A DNA stretch of 64,000 nucleotides, from assembly GCF_904848665.1 (NCBI RefSeq), contig NZ_CAJHCQ010000011.1:124001-188000 (forward strand). Reading direction: 5' to 3'. This DNA is from Paraburkholderia hiiakae (GTDB lineage Bacteria; Pseudomonadota; Gammaproteobacteria; Burkholderiales; Burkholderiaceae). Position 1 is the first letter of the stretch. Every line of letters starts with the position of its first letter. The notes beneath the pieces were generated by a model. It was not told the origin of the DNA and did no database searches. It saw only the letters and a program-made list of their open reading frames with translations. Positions 26,589 through 35,979 of this stretch are shown here, one piece after another. The translations under genes were made by a program, and so were the position numbers.

Positions 26589-27569
26589 ATGCCCGTCATC
26601 GACGTCCATACCCATATCTTCACGCACAAATGGCTCGAACTGCTCAAGGAGCGCGGTGGGGCCTACAACATTCAAACGCGGCCCGACGGGCAGCAGGAAG
26701 TGTTTCGCGGCAACACGCCGGTCGTGATTCCGCAGAAGGGCCATTTCGATTTCGATCTTCGCATCAAGCACATGAACGAAGCGGGTATCGACGTGTCGGT
26801 CGTTTCGCTGACGTGCCCGAACGTATTCTGGGGTGACGAGGAAACGAGCTGCCAGGCCGCGCGCGAGACCAACGACACGATTGCCGAGGGACAGGCCGCT
26901 CACCCCGAGCGTATCCGCTGGTTCGCTTCGCTGCCGTGGGAGTATCCGCAACGCGCGGTCCAGGAGCTGGAGCGCGCCTGCGCCAACGGAGCGAGCGGCG
27001 TGATGGTGCTCGCCAACGTGGCGGGCCGCAGCCTCACGGACCCGATGTTCGCGCCGATCTGGGCCGAGATCGACCGGCGTTCACTGCCGGTGCTCGTGCA
27101 CCCCACCGATCCGCCGGGCGCCGAGCAAATGGACATGACGAAGTTCGACCTGAGCTGGTCGGTGGGCTTCATGTTCGATACGACGCTCGCTATCACGCGC
27201 ATGATCTTCGAAGGCTTCTTCGACCAGTATCCGAACCTCAAGATCATCGCCTCGCATGCGGGCGGGGCGCTGCCGTATCTCGCGGGCCGCTTCGGCAAGG
27301 GCGACGACGTGGAAATTCCGCAGCGCCGCCAGATGAAGCGCAAGCCTATCGACTACCTGCGCCACATTTACTACGACTGCATCACGTATAGCCCGGCGTC
27401 GCTCGAGTTCCTGATTTCGGTGGTGGGCGCAGACCAGGTGATGTTCGGCACGGACTGGCCGCATCAGGTGCATGACACGCGCGGTGCGTTTGCCAATACC
27501 GCGCGCTTGCCGAAGGCGCAATGCGATGCGGTACGCGGCAGCAACGCGTTGAAGGTGTTTGGATTCTGA
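26589..27569 (+). CDS. Amidohydrolase of the ACMSD-type decarboxylase family
   Basis: A 326-residue metal-dependent TIM barrel: His7 and His9 (DVHTHIF), His171 (LVHPTD), His223 (SHAGGALP) and Asp289 (GTDWPH) are the zinc and catalytic residues of aminocarboxymuconate-semialdehyde decarboxylase and related nonoxidative decarboxylases. AGGAGAAACC precedes the ATG. With the permease upstream it would decarboxylate or hydrolyse an imported aromatic or unsaturated acid; the substrate is not evident. Confidence 0.88.
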   Translation: MPVIDVHTHIFTHKWLELLKERGGAYNIQTRPDGQQEVFRGNTPVVIPQKGHFDFDLRIKHMNEAGIDVSVVSLTCPNVFWGDEETSCQAARETNDTIAEGQAAHPERIRWFASLPWEYPQRAVQELERACANGASGVMVLANVAGRSLTDPMFAPIWAEIDRRSLPVLVHPTDPPGAEQMDMTKFDLSWSVGFMFDTTLAITRMIFEGFFDQYPNLKIIASHAGGALPYLAGRFGKGDDVEIPQRRQMKRKPIDYLRHIYYDCITYSPASLEFLISVVGADQVMFGTDWPHQVHDTRGAFANTARLPKAQCDAVRGSNALKVFGF

Positions 27570-27582
27570 GCCAGGCAGACGG

Positions 27583-27608
27583 CAGGCGCGGCTGTTGGGC
27601 CGCGCCTG
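27583..27608. terminator. Hairpin between convergent genes
   Basis: Perfect 10-bp stem CAGGCGCGGC / GCCGCGCCTG with loop TGTTGG, centred between the convergent amidohydrolase and flavohaemoglobin genes. No T-tract on either strand, but position suggests a shared terminator. Confidence 0.45.
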
Positions 27609-27627
27609 GCCGGCATGAAAGCGGCGC

Positions 27628-28839
27628 CTATTCCGCGAAAAGATCCGGCCCGAAGACTTCGTAGTGAATCCGGGCTTCGTGAACGCCGAGATTCTTTACC
27701 GCGTCGTGCTGCATACGCATGAAGGGAATGGGCCCGCAAATATAGTAGTCGGCGTCGGGTTGCAGAACCGCCTGCTTGATCTGGCCGATGTCGACGAACC
27801 CCGCGTAATCGTAATCGCGTCCATGGACGTCACCGGGCAGCGGCTCGTTATAGAAAATCACGAGGTGGAAGTTGGCGTTCGTGGCTGCGGTCTCGCGCAG
27901 ACGGTCGCGCATGGCATGCACGGCGCTATTGCGTGCGCCGTGCACGAACACCACCTTGCGATTCGGGTCCTGAAGCGCTCGCTTGAGCATGCTGATCATC
28001 GGCGTGAGACCCACGCCGCCGCTGATGAGCACGATAGGCGTCGACGCGTTCACGTCGATATGGAAGTTGCCGTAAGGCGCGGCCAGTTTCACTTCGTCGC
28101 CCACGTTCACGTGATCGTGCAGCAGGTTCGAAACGTAGCCGGCCGGCTGCGGGCCGCCGGCCTCGCGTTTCACGGAAATGCGGTAGGTCCTGCCATTGGG
28201 CATATCGGAAAGACTGTATTGCCGAATCTGCTGCAAGCCGAGCGCCGGCACGTTCACACCGATGCTGATGTACTGGCCGGGCTCGAAGTTCGCGACCGGG
28301 CCACCGTCGGCGGGTTCGAGCACGAACGAGGTAATGATGCTGCTCTCCAGCCGCTTCTCGCGCACGACGAAGGTGCGCCAGCCGGTCCAGCCGCCGAGCT
28401 TGTCGGCGGAACCTTCATACAGCTGGCATTCCATGCCCATGAGCACGTCGGCGAGATTGCCGTAGGCCTGCGCCCAGGCGGAGATGATGTCCTCGGTGGC
28501 CGCGTCGCCGAGCACCTCCTTGATCGCGGCTAGCAGATGTTCGCCGACGATCGGGTAGTGCTCGGGCAGCACGCCGAGGCTTGCGTGCTTGTTTGCGATG
28601 TTCTTGAGCACGGCCCCGAGGCTCGAAGGGTCCTCGATGTTTTCCGCATACGCATAGACGGCGCGCGCGAGGGCCTGCTGTTGCTGCCCCTGTTCCTGGT
28701 GCGCCATGTTGAACACATTCTTCAGTTCGGGGTGGGCCTCGAAGAGCCGCGTGTAAAAACGCTTGATGATGGCGTAACCGTGGTCCGCAAGCACGGGCGC
28801 GGTCGCCTTCACGATGTCCTTCGTTCGCTGCGTGAGCAT
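27628..28839 (-). CDS. hmp: Flavohaemoglobin, nitric oxide dioxygenase
   Basis: A 403-residue globin-reductase fusion. The globin domain has Tyr29 (KRFYTRLF), Gln53 and proximal His85 (IANKHASLG), the same numbering as E. coli Hmp. The FAD domain (about 155-265) has RQYSLSD and the NAD(P)H domain (about 270-400) starts with ISGGVGLTPM. It oxidises NO to nitrate with O2 and NAD(P)H in the cytoplasm. An ideal AAAGGAGG site supports this start over one 12 codons upstream. It is monocistronic between the amidohydrolase and the FadR-type regulator; I saw no clear NsrR or NorR site. Confidence 0.95.
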   Translation of the reverse strand: MLTQRTKDIVKATAPVLADHGYAIIKRFYTRLFEAHPELKNVFNMAHQEQGQQQQALARAVYAYAENIEDPSSLGAVLKNIANKHASLGVLPEHYPIVGEHLLAAIKEVLGDAATEDIISAWAQAYGNLADVLMGMECQLYEGSADKLGGWTGWRTFVVREKRLESSIITSFVLEPADGGPVANFEPGQYISIGVNVPALGLQQIRQYSLSDMPNGRTYRISVKREAGGPQPAGYVSNLLHDHVNVGDEVKLAAPYGNFHIDVNASTPIVLISGGVGLTPMISMLKRALQDPNRKVVFVHGARNSAVHAMRDRLRETAATNANFHLVIFYNEPLPGDVHGRDYDYAGFVDIGQIKQAVLQPDADYYICGPIPFMRMQHDAVKNLGVHEARIHYEVFGPDLFAE

Positions 28840-28930
28840 TGCCGGTCCTCCTTTCGCGCGCGGGGAAGCGCGCATAGTCGTTCCAGTCTAGCCAATGACC
28901 GGCGCGATCGCAGGGACCGGCGCTAATGCG

Positions 28931-29776
28931 TCACGCCTCCTTGTCGTCCGCTGCGCTGGTACTCGTGATCATGCGCACGCGTTTGCGGATTTCCGAATCG
29001 AGAATCAGCCGCCCGCGCAGTTTGCCTTTCATTCGCTTGACATGTTTGGGCGCCTCCGTCATGTGCTCGACCATCAGCGCGCGCACACGCTCGACGTCGC
29101 GCTCGCGTGCGGCCTTCACGATCTCGCGGTGAATCTTGACGTTCGAAGCGCCAAAGCGGCGATGCTCCGCAATCGGCGTGTCGTTTCGAAACTCGATCAG
29201 CTGGCGGATCATTTCGTTGATCAGCTCGCAGATAAAGCGCAGGAACGGATTGGGATTCGCGGCCGCGAGTATGTCGTGAAAGGTCATGTCCTCCTGGCGC
29301 TGACGCACGAGGCGGCCGTGGTCATGGGGCCCGCTCGCACCGTCGCAGCATTCAATGTTCGCTTCGAGCGCGGCAAAATCCGCTTCGGTGAGATGCGGCA
29401 CGGCGCCTGCGGCGAGTTCGGGTTCGAGCTGCTGGCGCACGGTATAGATGTCGTCGATCGAGACATCTTTGAAGAACAGATAGTTCTGCAGCAATTGCAG
29501 CGTGCGGTCGAGCGGTACTTCCACCACCATGCCGCCGCCGCTCGGCCCCGTGGATACCTTGATGAGACCTTGCACCTCGAGCGACTTGAGCGCCTCGCGG
29601 ATCGTGCTCTTGCTGACCGAATAGAGCTGCTGCAACTCGGCTTCGCGCGGCAACCGGTCGCCCGGTTTCAGATCCTTTTCGGTAATGAGGCGCTTGATCT
29701 CCTCGGCGACGAGATCGGCGCGCTTGGGCTGCTTGATTTCGACGGCGGTCCCCGATCTGACCCGGTTCGTGACCAT
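28931..29776 (-). CDS. GntR family regulator, FadR subfamily
   Basis: A 281-residue protein: winged HTH about 18-85 (LKPGDRLPREAELQQLYSVS) and an alpha-helical FCD effector domain about 110-250, which in this family often binds a metal and a carboxylate. Divergent from the ABC importer/peptidase operon across 251 bases that hold a promoter and a perfect palindrome, so it is the probable repressor of that operon. Confidence 0.9.
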   Translation of the reverse strand: MVTNRVRSGTAVEIKQPKRADLVAEEIKRLITEKDLKPGDRLPREAELQQLYSVSKSTIREALKSLEVQGLIKVSTGPSGGGMVVEVPLDRTLQLLQNYLFFKDVSIDDIYTVRQQLEPELAAGAVPHLTEADFAALEANIECCDGASGPHDHGRLVRQRQEDMTFHDILAAANPNPFLRFICELINEMIRQLIEFRNDTPIAEHRRFGASNVKIHREIVKAARERDVERVRALMVEHMTEAPKHVKRMKGKLRGRLILDSEIRKRVRMITSTSAADDKEA

Positions 29777-29873
29777 CTTCGCGACTCCCTGGGTGATGTT
29801 GTTTCGTTATTTCGCGCCGGCCGCGCCGCCGTTCATGGGAAGGCGCGGCGAGGCAGACGAGGTTTTTGACGGA

Positions 29874-29902
29874 TTGACACTGAAATTAATTATACCTAGC
29901 AT
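29874..29902 (+). promoter_or_regulatory. Promoter candidate for the ABC importer operon
   Basis: Perfect TTGACA (29874-29879), 17-base spacer, TAGCAT (29897-29902). Faces the importer operon and lies just before the palindrome. Confidence 0.5.
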
Positions 29903-29910
29903 CGGGTTCA

Positions 29911-29934
29911 TTCTATTTATCATGATAAATAGAA
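29911..29934. promoter_or_regulatory. Perfect 24-bp palindrome, probable GntR operator
   Basis: Half-site TTCTATTTATCA followed directly by its exact reverse complement. It starts 8 bases after the -10 element, where a bound repressor would block initiation. Chance occurrence of a perfect 24-bp palindrome in this position is very unlikely. Confidence 0.7.
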
Positions 29935-30027
29935 ATCACCGTCTCGCAGGCCGCCTCGTATGCGCCGGTACGGTTTTGCAGTCTGCCGCGTCGTTCGTGT
30001 CTGTGTTTCCCCACAAGGAGCCTCAAC

Positions 30028-31239
30028 TTGAATCGCCGAGAACTGTTGAAACTGGCCGCGCTGTCGGCCATGCCGGGCGCGCTGAGCGTCCTCTCGTCCT
30101 CACGGGCGTTCGCGCAGGGGGCAGCCGGCGTGCAGCTCGCGTGCCCCGTGCCGATGTCGGGGCCGTTCGCGGCCAACGGCAAGTACGCCGATCTCGGCAT
30201 GCAGCTCGCGGTCAAGCAGTACGGCAAGGTGCTCGGCTTGCCGCTCGACTACACCACGCTCGATACCGAGGGCAAGCCCGCTACGGCCGTGCGCCGCGTG
30301 CAGGAGATCGAGCAGCAGAAGGGCGTGCGCTTCTTTGCGGGCGGGGTGCTGTCTTCAGAAGCACTCGCCATGGGCAAGGAAGTCGACAAGAGCGGTGGCG
30401 TATTCATTACCACGGCCGGCGCCGACGAAATCACGGGTAAGGACTGCAACGCCGCCACGTTCCGCTGGTCGGTGCCGACCTTCGGCGCAATCGATCAGAC
30501 CGTGCGCCCGCTCATCCAGATGCAGCCGAAGGCCAAACGCTGGTACACGATCACGCCGCAATACGTGTTTGGCGAGGGCCTGCTGAGCGCTGCGAAGAAC
30601 GTGTTCAAGGAGAAGGGCATCGAGCACGTGGGCAACAGTTATCACTCGCTCACCGAGAAGGAATTCAGCGGCTATCTGACGAATGCGGTGGCGGCCAAGC
30701 CCGACGTGCTGCTCATTCTCAACTTCGGTTCGCAGTCCTCCGATACGCTGCGCCAGGCCGTGAGCTTCGGCATGAAGAACAACTGCACGATCCTCATGGC
30801 GTGGGCCTCGGGTCTCGAACAGTTCGAGGCGCTGGGCGCAGACCTGTGCGATGGCGTGTACTTTGGCGCGCAGTACTGGCACGGCATCGACACGCCGCTC
30901 AATCACGACCTCGTGCAGCGCACCCAGGCGGCCTTCAAGGCGAACCCGAACTACAGCCTCGCGGGCTCGTACATCTGTTCGAAGATCTTGCTCGACGGCA
31001 TGGTGAAGGCGGGCAGCGCCGACCCGAAGAAAGTCATTGCCGCGCTGGAAGGCATGAAATACGCCGGTTTGACGGGCCCGGAGGAGATCCGCAAGGGTGA
31101 CCATCAGGTGCTCAAAAACTACTATCTTTTGAAGGGCAAAAAGAAATCGGCGATGAAGAATGGCGACGACTACGTGGACATCGTCAGCTCGGGCCAGTCG
31201 TTCCTTCCGCTCGACAAGACGGAGTGCAAGATCGCCTGA
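30028..31239 (+). CDS. ABC transporter substrate-binding protein, LivJ/amide-urea type
   Basis: A 403-residue periplasmic binding protein (type 1 fold, Peripla_BP_6). N-terminus NRRELLKLAALSAMPG is a twin-arginine-type signal with cleavage near AFA|QGA, rather than a Sec signal typical for LivJ. The start codon is TTG, preceded by a textbook AAGGAG eight bases away. First gene of the operon; it delivers the solute to the LivHMGF-type importer encoded next. Ligand unknown; downstream hydrolases suggest a peptide, carbamoyl or ureido compound. Confidence 0.9.
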   Translation: MNRRELLKLAALSAMPGALSVLSSSRAFAQGAAGVQLACPVPMSGPFAANGKYADLGMQLAVKQYGKVLGLPLDYTTLDTEGKPATAVRRVQEIEQQKGVRFFAGGVLSSEALAMGKEVDKSGGVFITTAGADEITGKDCNAATFRWSVPTFGAIDQTVRPLIQMQPKAKRWYTITPQYVFGEGLLSAAKNVFKEKGIEHVGNSYHSLTEKEFSGYLTNAVAAKPDVLLILNFGSQSSDTLRQAVSFGMKNNCTILMAWASGLEQFEALGADLCDGVYFGAQYWHGIDTPLNHDLVQRTQAAFKANPNYSLAGSYICSKILLDGMVKAGSADPKKVIAALEGMKYAGLTGPEEIRKGDHQVLKNYYLLKGKKKSAMKNGDDYVDIVSSGQSFLPLDKTECKIA

Positions 31240-31295
31240 GGTATCCATTGCGGCCTCGGGTGCCGCTCGTTCGTCACTTCTACGCTACGCACGCC

Positions 31296-32156
31296 ATGAA
31301 TGTCTATCTGCTGCAGATCATCAATGGAATCGGCGTCGGGATGTTGTATTTCCTGCTGGCGGTCGGCCTCTCGATCGTCTTTGGCCTGTTGCGCTTCGTG
31401 AATTTCGCGCACGGCGCGTTCTACCTGCTCGGCGCGTATTGCTGTTATCAGTTTCTGCAGTGGTCGGGCAGTTTCTGGCTCTCGCTCGTGGTCGTGCCGA
31501 TCGTGGTGGGCGCGCTCGCGTGGATCGTCGAGAAACTCGTATTACGGCATATCTATGCGCAGCAGCACGAGTTTCATATTCTCGCGACAGTGGGGCTTGC
31601 GCTGGTGATCCAGGAATGCGCGATTCTCGTGTGGGGACCGCTCGGCGACAACGTGGCCGTGCCCGACGCGCTCAATGGCGTGGTGATCTGGGGCAGCTTC
31701 GTTTATCCGAAGTACCGTCTCTTCGTGATCGGCTTCACCGCCGTGCTCGCCGTGCTGCTCTGGTGGGTGCTCGAAGGCACGCGGCTCGGCAGCGCGGTGC
31801 GGGCGGGCAGCGAGTCGTCGGAGATGGTGTCGCTGCTCGGCATCAACGTTACGCGCGTGTTCAGCCTCGTGTTCGCGCTCGGCGCGGCCACGGCGGCGCT
31901 CGCGGGCGTGCTGGCGGCGCCTATTCGCGGCGTCGATCCGTTCATGGGGCTCGAGGCGTTGAGCGTGGCCTTCGTCGTCGTCGTGGTGGGCGGCATGGGC
32001 AACTTTCTCGGCGCACTGGTGGGGGGGCTGCTGGTCGGCATCGTCCAGAGCCTCATGAGCACGCTCTGGCCACAGGGCGCGCAACTCATGATTTATGTGG
32101 CGATGGCGGCCGTGCTGCTGCTGCGTCCCAACGGACTGCTCGGGAGGGCCGCATGA
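31296..32156 (+). CDS. Branched-chain amino acid-type ABC permease, LivH family
   Basis: A 286-residue inner-membrane permease (NVYLLQIINGIGVGMLYFL start, about 8 helices, MGLEALSVAFVVVVVGGMG motif). No good Shine-Dalgarno at the chosen ATG, but the protein begins as family members do. Its stop overlaps the next start (ATGA). Confidence 0.9.
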   Translation: MNVYLLQIINGIGVGMLYFLLAVGLSIVFGLLRFVNFAHGAFYLLGAYCCYQFLQWSGSFWLSLVVVPIVVGALAWIVEKLVLRHIYAQQHEFHILATVGLALVIQECAILVWGPLGDNVAVPDALNGVVIWGSFVYPKYRLFVIGFTAVLAVLLWWVLEGTRLGSAVRAGSESSEMVSLLGINVTRVFSLVFALGAATAALAGVLAAPIRGVDPFMGLEALSVAFVVVVVGGMGNFLGALVGGLLVGIVQSLMSTLWPQGAQLMIYVAMAAVLLLRPNGLLGRAA

Positions 32157-33193
32157 TCGAATCGACGAAGCTCGCCGCTGGCGCGGGCACACGCGATGCG
32201 GCCGGACCTGGCGGCCTGCTGCGGCGCTATCGTTATGTTCTCCTTGCCATCGTCGTGGTGTGCGCGCTGCCGCTCACCATCCGTTCCGGATCGCTCGCAA
32301 CGGAAGTGCTCGTGTTCGCACTCGCGGCGCTGGGCTGCAATCTGCTGCTGGGCTTTACGGGACTGCTCTCGTTCGGTCAAGGCATTTTCTTCGGACTCGG
32401 CAGCTACACCGCCGGCATCCTGCTCACGCACGGCGTGCCTTCGGTGCTCGCGGCGCTGGCGGCCGCGGCTGTGCTGGGTGCGCTCGCGGCGGCGATTGTC
32501 GGCTGGTTTTCCATACGCCAGCGCGGCACGTATTTCGTGATGCTCACACTCGCGTTCGGCCAGCTCTTCTACTTTCTCGCCTATTCGTTGCCCGATATCA
32601 CCGGCGGCGACAATGGCCTGCTCGACATTGCGCGTCCCGCGCTTTCAATCGGATCGCACGCGCTTATCGCGCTCGATTCGCCGTGGCAGTACTACGGCTT
32701 CGTCGCGGCGGTGTTCGTGGTCGTGTTCGCGTCGATGGTGCGCGTTTCGCACTCCGTGTTCGGTCGCACGCTGCTCGCGATTCGCGACAACGAGGCGCGC
32801 GCGGGCGCGGCGGGCTATCACGTGAGCCGCTTCAAGTTGATGGCGTTCGTGATCTCGGGTGCGGTCACCGGTCTCGCCGGCGCGTTGCACGCCATGATGA
32901 CCGGCATCGCGCCGCTCTCGAACATCGACTATCACACGAGCGAAATGATCCTGCTGATGACGGTGATAGGCGGTAGCGGCAACCTCTTCGCCTCGGTCAT
33001 TGGCGCTGCGTTCTACGTGCTCTTTGCCGACTGGCTCTCCACCTTGTGGCCGCGCTGGCTGCTTCTGCTTGGCCTCGTGCTGATCGCCGTGAGCCTCTTC
33101 ATGCAGCGCGGTCTGTGGGGGTTGGGTGAGCGCGTCGTGGCCGCCCTGCGGCGTACCGATGGCGCGGATGCGCACAGCAAGGAGCAGCCATGA
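32153..33193 (+). CDS. Branched-chain amino acid-type ABC permease, LivM family
   Basis: A 346-residue permease with LivM features (LGCNLLLGFTGLLSFGQGIFFGLGSY and MTVIGGSGNLFASVIGA). GGGAGG precedes the ATG, which overlaps the livH-type stop; its own stop overlaps the ATPase start. Forms the channel with the LivH partner. Confidence 0.92.
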   Translation: MIESTKLAAGAGTRDAAGPGGLLRRYRYVLLAIVVVCALPLTIRSGSLATEVLVFALAALGCNLLLGFTGLLSFGQGIFFGLGSYTAGILLTHGVPSVLAALAAAAVLGALAAAIVGWFSIRQRGTYFVMLTLAFGQLFYFLAYSLPDITGGDNGLLDIARPALSIGSHALIALDSPWQYYGFVAAVFVVVFASMVRVSHSVFGRTLLAIRDNEARAGAAGYHVSRFKLMAFVISGAVTGLAGALHAMMTGIAPLSNIDYHTSEMILLMTVIGGSGNLFASVIGAAFYVLFADWLSTLWPRWLLLLGLVLIAVSLFMQRGLWGLGERVVAALRRTDGADAHSKEQP

Positions 33194-33957
33194 GCGAAGC
33201 GATTCTGGAGGCGCGCGGCGTTGTGAAGCGCTACGGCAAATTCACGGCGCTTTCGGGTGTGGACCTGCGCATCGCGCCGCGCACGGTGCATTCGGTGATC
33301 GGGCCGAACGGTGCGGGCAAGACCACGCTCTTTCACGTGCTCACAGGCACGGTGCCGATTTCTTCGGGTTCCATAGTATTCGACGGCCACGACATCACGC
33401 GTGAGCCCGATCACAAGCGCGTGCGCCGCGGTATTGCGCGTTCGTTCCAGGTGACGAGCCTGTTTCAGAACCTGAGCGTGCGCGAGAACCTGCGCGTGGC
33501 GGCGCAGGGCGTGCAGGCGCGCCGCGCGCTCAACGCATGGACCCCGCCGCACGGTGCGCTTGCCCACGCGGAAACGGTGGAGCGCGTGCTGGAGCGCCTC
33601 GCGCTGCAACGCCATGCGGATACGGCGGCGGGCGCGCTCTCGCATGGCCAGCAGCGGCGCCTCGAAGTGGGCATGGCGCTGGCCGCGCGGCCGCGCGCGA
33701 TCTTTCTGGACGAGCCTACCTCGGGCATGGGCATCGACGATCTCGACGACATGAAGGCACTGATCCGCGGCCTGCGCGACGACTATACGGTCGTGCTCAT
33801 CGAGCACAACATGGGCATCGTCATGGACATTTCCGACACCATCACGGTGATGCAGCAGGGCCGCGTGCTCGTGGAGGGCAAACCCGACGCGATACGCGGC
33901 GACGAACGCGTGCGCAGCGCCTACCTTGGCAACATGATTACGGGAGGCCGCGCATGA
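33190..33957 (+). CDS. ABC transporter ATP-binding protein, LivG family
   Basis: A 255-residue ATPase: Walker A GPNGAGKTT (about 38-46), signature LSHGQQRRLEVGMA (Gly of the usual LSGGQ replaced by His), Walker B RAIFLDEPTSGM. C-terminal LivG-type extension. Translationally coupled on both sides by ATGA overlaps. Confidence 0.93.
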   Translation: MSEAILEARGVVKRYGKFTALSGVDLRIAPRTVHSVIGPNGAGKTTLFHVLTGTVPISSGSIVFDGHDITREPDHKRVRRGIARSFQVTSLFQNLSVRENLRVAAQGVQARRALNAWTPPHGALAHAETVERVLERLALQRHADTAAGALSHGQQRRLEVGMALAARPRAIFLDEPTSGMGIDDLDDMKALIRGLRDDYTVVLIEHNMGIVMDISDTITVMQQGRVLVEGKPDAIRGDERVRSAYLGNMITGGRA

Positions 33958-34655
33958 TGCTCGACGTGCGGGACATTCACGCGTACTACGGCAAGAGCCA
34001 TATTCTGCAGGGCGTGTCGCTGCAGGTGAACGAGGGTGAAACGGTCACGCTGCTAGGCCGCAACGGCGCGGGAAAGTCCACTACGCTCAAGACGATTGCG
34101 GGTGTGATGGCGCCGCGTGGCGGTGTGATCGAGTTCTCCGGCAAGGCAATGAGCGGGCAGCCCGCGCATCGTATCGCGGCGGGGGGCCTGTGCTTCGTGC
34201 CGGAGCATCGCGGCATTTTCCGCTTGCTGAGCGTGGAGGAGAACTTGCGCCTCGGCGCGCGCAAAGGTTCGCCGTGGCAACTCGAAGACATCTACCGGAT
34301 TTTCCCGCGCCTGAAGGAGCGGCGCAAAAACGGCGGCGCGCAGCTTTCGGGCGGCGAGCAGCAGATGCTCGCGATCGGGCGCGCGCTCATGAATCATCCG
34401 CGCCTACTGATGCTCGATGAACCCGTGGAAGGCCTCGCGCCCGTGATCGTCGAGGAAATCGTCGAACAGCTCAAGCAGATCAAGGCGGCGGGCGTAGCGA
34501 TCGTGCTGGTCGAACAGAACCTCGAAGTGTGCACGCAACTGGCGGACCGGCACTACATCATCGAGCAGGGCGTGATCGTCTACGCGAGCGACAACGCGGA
34601 GTTCGCCGCCGATCATACGGTCAAGGACCGATATCTGGGCGTGGGCGTGGTTTGA
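33954..34655 (+). CDS. ABC transporter ATP-binding protein, LivF family
   Basis: A 233-residue ATPase: Walker A GRNGAGKSTT, signature LSGGEQQMLAIGRAL, Walker B LLMLDEPVEGLAP. The MLDVRDIHAYYGKSHILQGV start is typical of LivF. Coupled to livG by ATGA; completes a full LIV-type importer. Confidence 0.93.
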   Translation: MMLDVRDIHAYYGKSHILQGVSLQVNEGETVTLLGRNGAGKSTTLKTIAGVMAPRGGVIEFSGKAMSGQPAHRIAAGGLCFVPEHRGIFRLLSVEENLRLGARKGSPWQLEDIYRIFPRLKERRKNGGAQLSGGEQQMLAIGRALMNHPRLLMLDEPVEGLAPVIVEEIVEQLKQIKAAGVAIVLVEQNLEVCTQLADRHYIIEQGVIVYASDNAEFAADHTVKDRYLGVGVV

Positions 34656-34689
34656 GCGTCGCATCCCATTCAAGCAAGGAACCCAATCG

Positions 34690-35979
34690 ATGCAAGTTCA
34701 GGAAATGACTCGCGAGCCGGTCGCCGGCCTGCGCACGAACGGCGCACGCCTGTGGGACAGCCTCATGCGGCTGGCCGAAATCGGCGCAACGGAAAAGGGC
34801 GGCGTGTGCCGCCTCGCACTCACGCCGCTCGACCGCGAAGGGCGCGATCTCTTCGTGGCGTGGGCGAAGGAGTTGGGCTGTACGATGCGCGTGGATGCCA
34901 TCGGCAACATCTTCGCGCGGCGCGCGGGCGAGCGAGACGACCTGCCGCCCGTGATGACGGGCAGCCATATCGACACGCAGCCCACAGGCGGCAAGTTCGA
35001 CGGCAACTACGGCGTGCTGGCGGGCCTCGAAGTGCTGCGCACGCTGGAAGAAGCGGGCGTGCGCACGCTCGCGCCGCTCGAAGTGGCCGTGTGGACCAAC
35101 GAGGAAGGCTCGCGCTTCGTGCCGGTGATGATGGGGTCCGGCGTGTTCGCCGGTGCGTTCACACTCGAGCATGCGCTCGTGCAGCGGGATTGGGATGGTG
35201 TGTCGGTGTCCGAAGCGCTTGCGAAGATTGGCTATGCGGGCGAGGGCCCCTTTGCGCCGCATCGCGTGGGCGCGTATTTCGAAGCGCATATCGAGCAGGG
35301 GCCCGTACTCGAAGCGCACGAGAAGACGATAGGCGTGGTGCAGGGCGCGCTCGGCCAACGCTGGTACGACGTCACGGTGCACGGCATGGAGGCGCATGCG
35401 GGCCCCACGCCGATGGATTCGCGCCGCGACGCGCTGCTCGTTGCGGCGGCACTCATTCAGGAGGTGAACCGCATCGCGCTTGCGCACGCGCCGCATGGGC
35501 GAGGCACCGTGGGCTGGCTCGACGTGCGTCCCAATTCGCGCAACGTGATTCCGGGGCGCGTGACGTTGACGGTAGACCTGCGTGCCGCCGATGACGATGC
35601 ACTGTCCGCGATGGACGCGCAATTGCGCGCGGCGTGCGCCGCGGCTGCGCGGCAGGCAGGGATGAATATCGACGTCGAGCAGGTCGTGTACTTCCCGCCG
35701 CAGCCCTTCGATCCCGCGCTCGTGGAAGCCGTGCGAGCGGGCGCGCAAACGCTCGGGCTTTGCGCCATGGACGTGGTGAGCGGCGCGGGACACGACGCCG
35801 TCTATCTCGCGCGCGTCGCGCCCACGGCCATGATCTTCGTGCCCTGCAAGGACGGCATCAGCCATAACGAAATCGAGGACGCGCGCCCAGAGCATCTGGA
35901 GGCCGGCTGCAACGTGCTGCTGCACGCGATGCTGGCGGCGGCGGGCGTGGCTGCTACGGGTGAGGAGGGCGCTGCATGA
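34690..35979 (+). CDS. M20-family Zn hydrolase, N-carbamoyl-L-amino acid hydrolase/allantoate amidohydrolase type
   Basis: A 429-residue binuclear metal amidase. Metal and catalytic motifs in order: TGSHIDTQPTGGKFDG, WTNEEGSRF, HIEQGPVLE, GAGHDAVYLA and GISHNEIED. These define the AllC/AmaB/HyuC group that removes carbamoyl or ureido groups. Cytoplasmic. Follows the importer by 34 bases (AAGGAACCC site) and overlaps the first MlrC gene by ATGA, so uptake and hydrolysis are co-expressed. Which carbamoyl or amide substrate is used cannot be told. Confidence 0.9.
   Translation: MQVQEMTREPVAGLRTNGARLWDSLMRLAEIGATEKGGVCRLALTPLDREGRDLFVAWAKELGCTMRVDAIGNIFARRAGERDDLPPVMTGSHIDTQPTGGKFDGNYGVLAGLEVLRTLEEAGVRTLAPLEVAVWTNEEGSRFVPVMMGSGVFAGAFTLEHALVQRDWDGVSVSEALAKIGYAGEGPFAPHRVGAYFEAHIEQGPVLEAHEKTIGVVQGALGQRWYDVTVHGMEAHAGPTPMDSRRDALLVAAALIQEVNRIALAHAPHGRGTVGWLDVRPNSRNVIPGRVTLTVDLRAADDDALSAMDAQLRAACAAAARQAGMNIDVEQVVYFPPQPFDPALVEAVRAGAQTLGLCAMDVVSGAGHDAVYLARVAPTAMIFVPCKDGISHNEIEDARPEHLEAGCNVLLHAMLAAAGVAATGEEGAA

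Noticed and set aside
31160..33193. A 677-codon frame suggesting a long fused permease
   Set aside because: The first 330 codons are out-of-frame readings of the binding-protein and LivH genes; LivM starts at 32153 with GGGAGG and an ATGA overlap.
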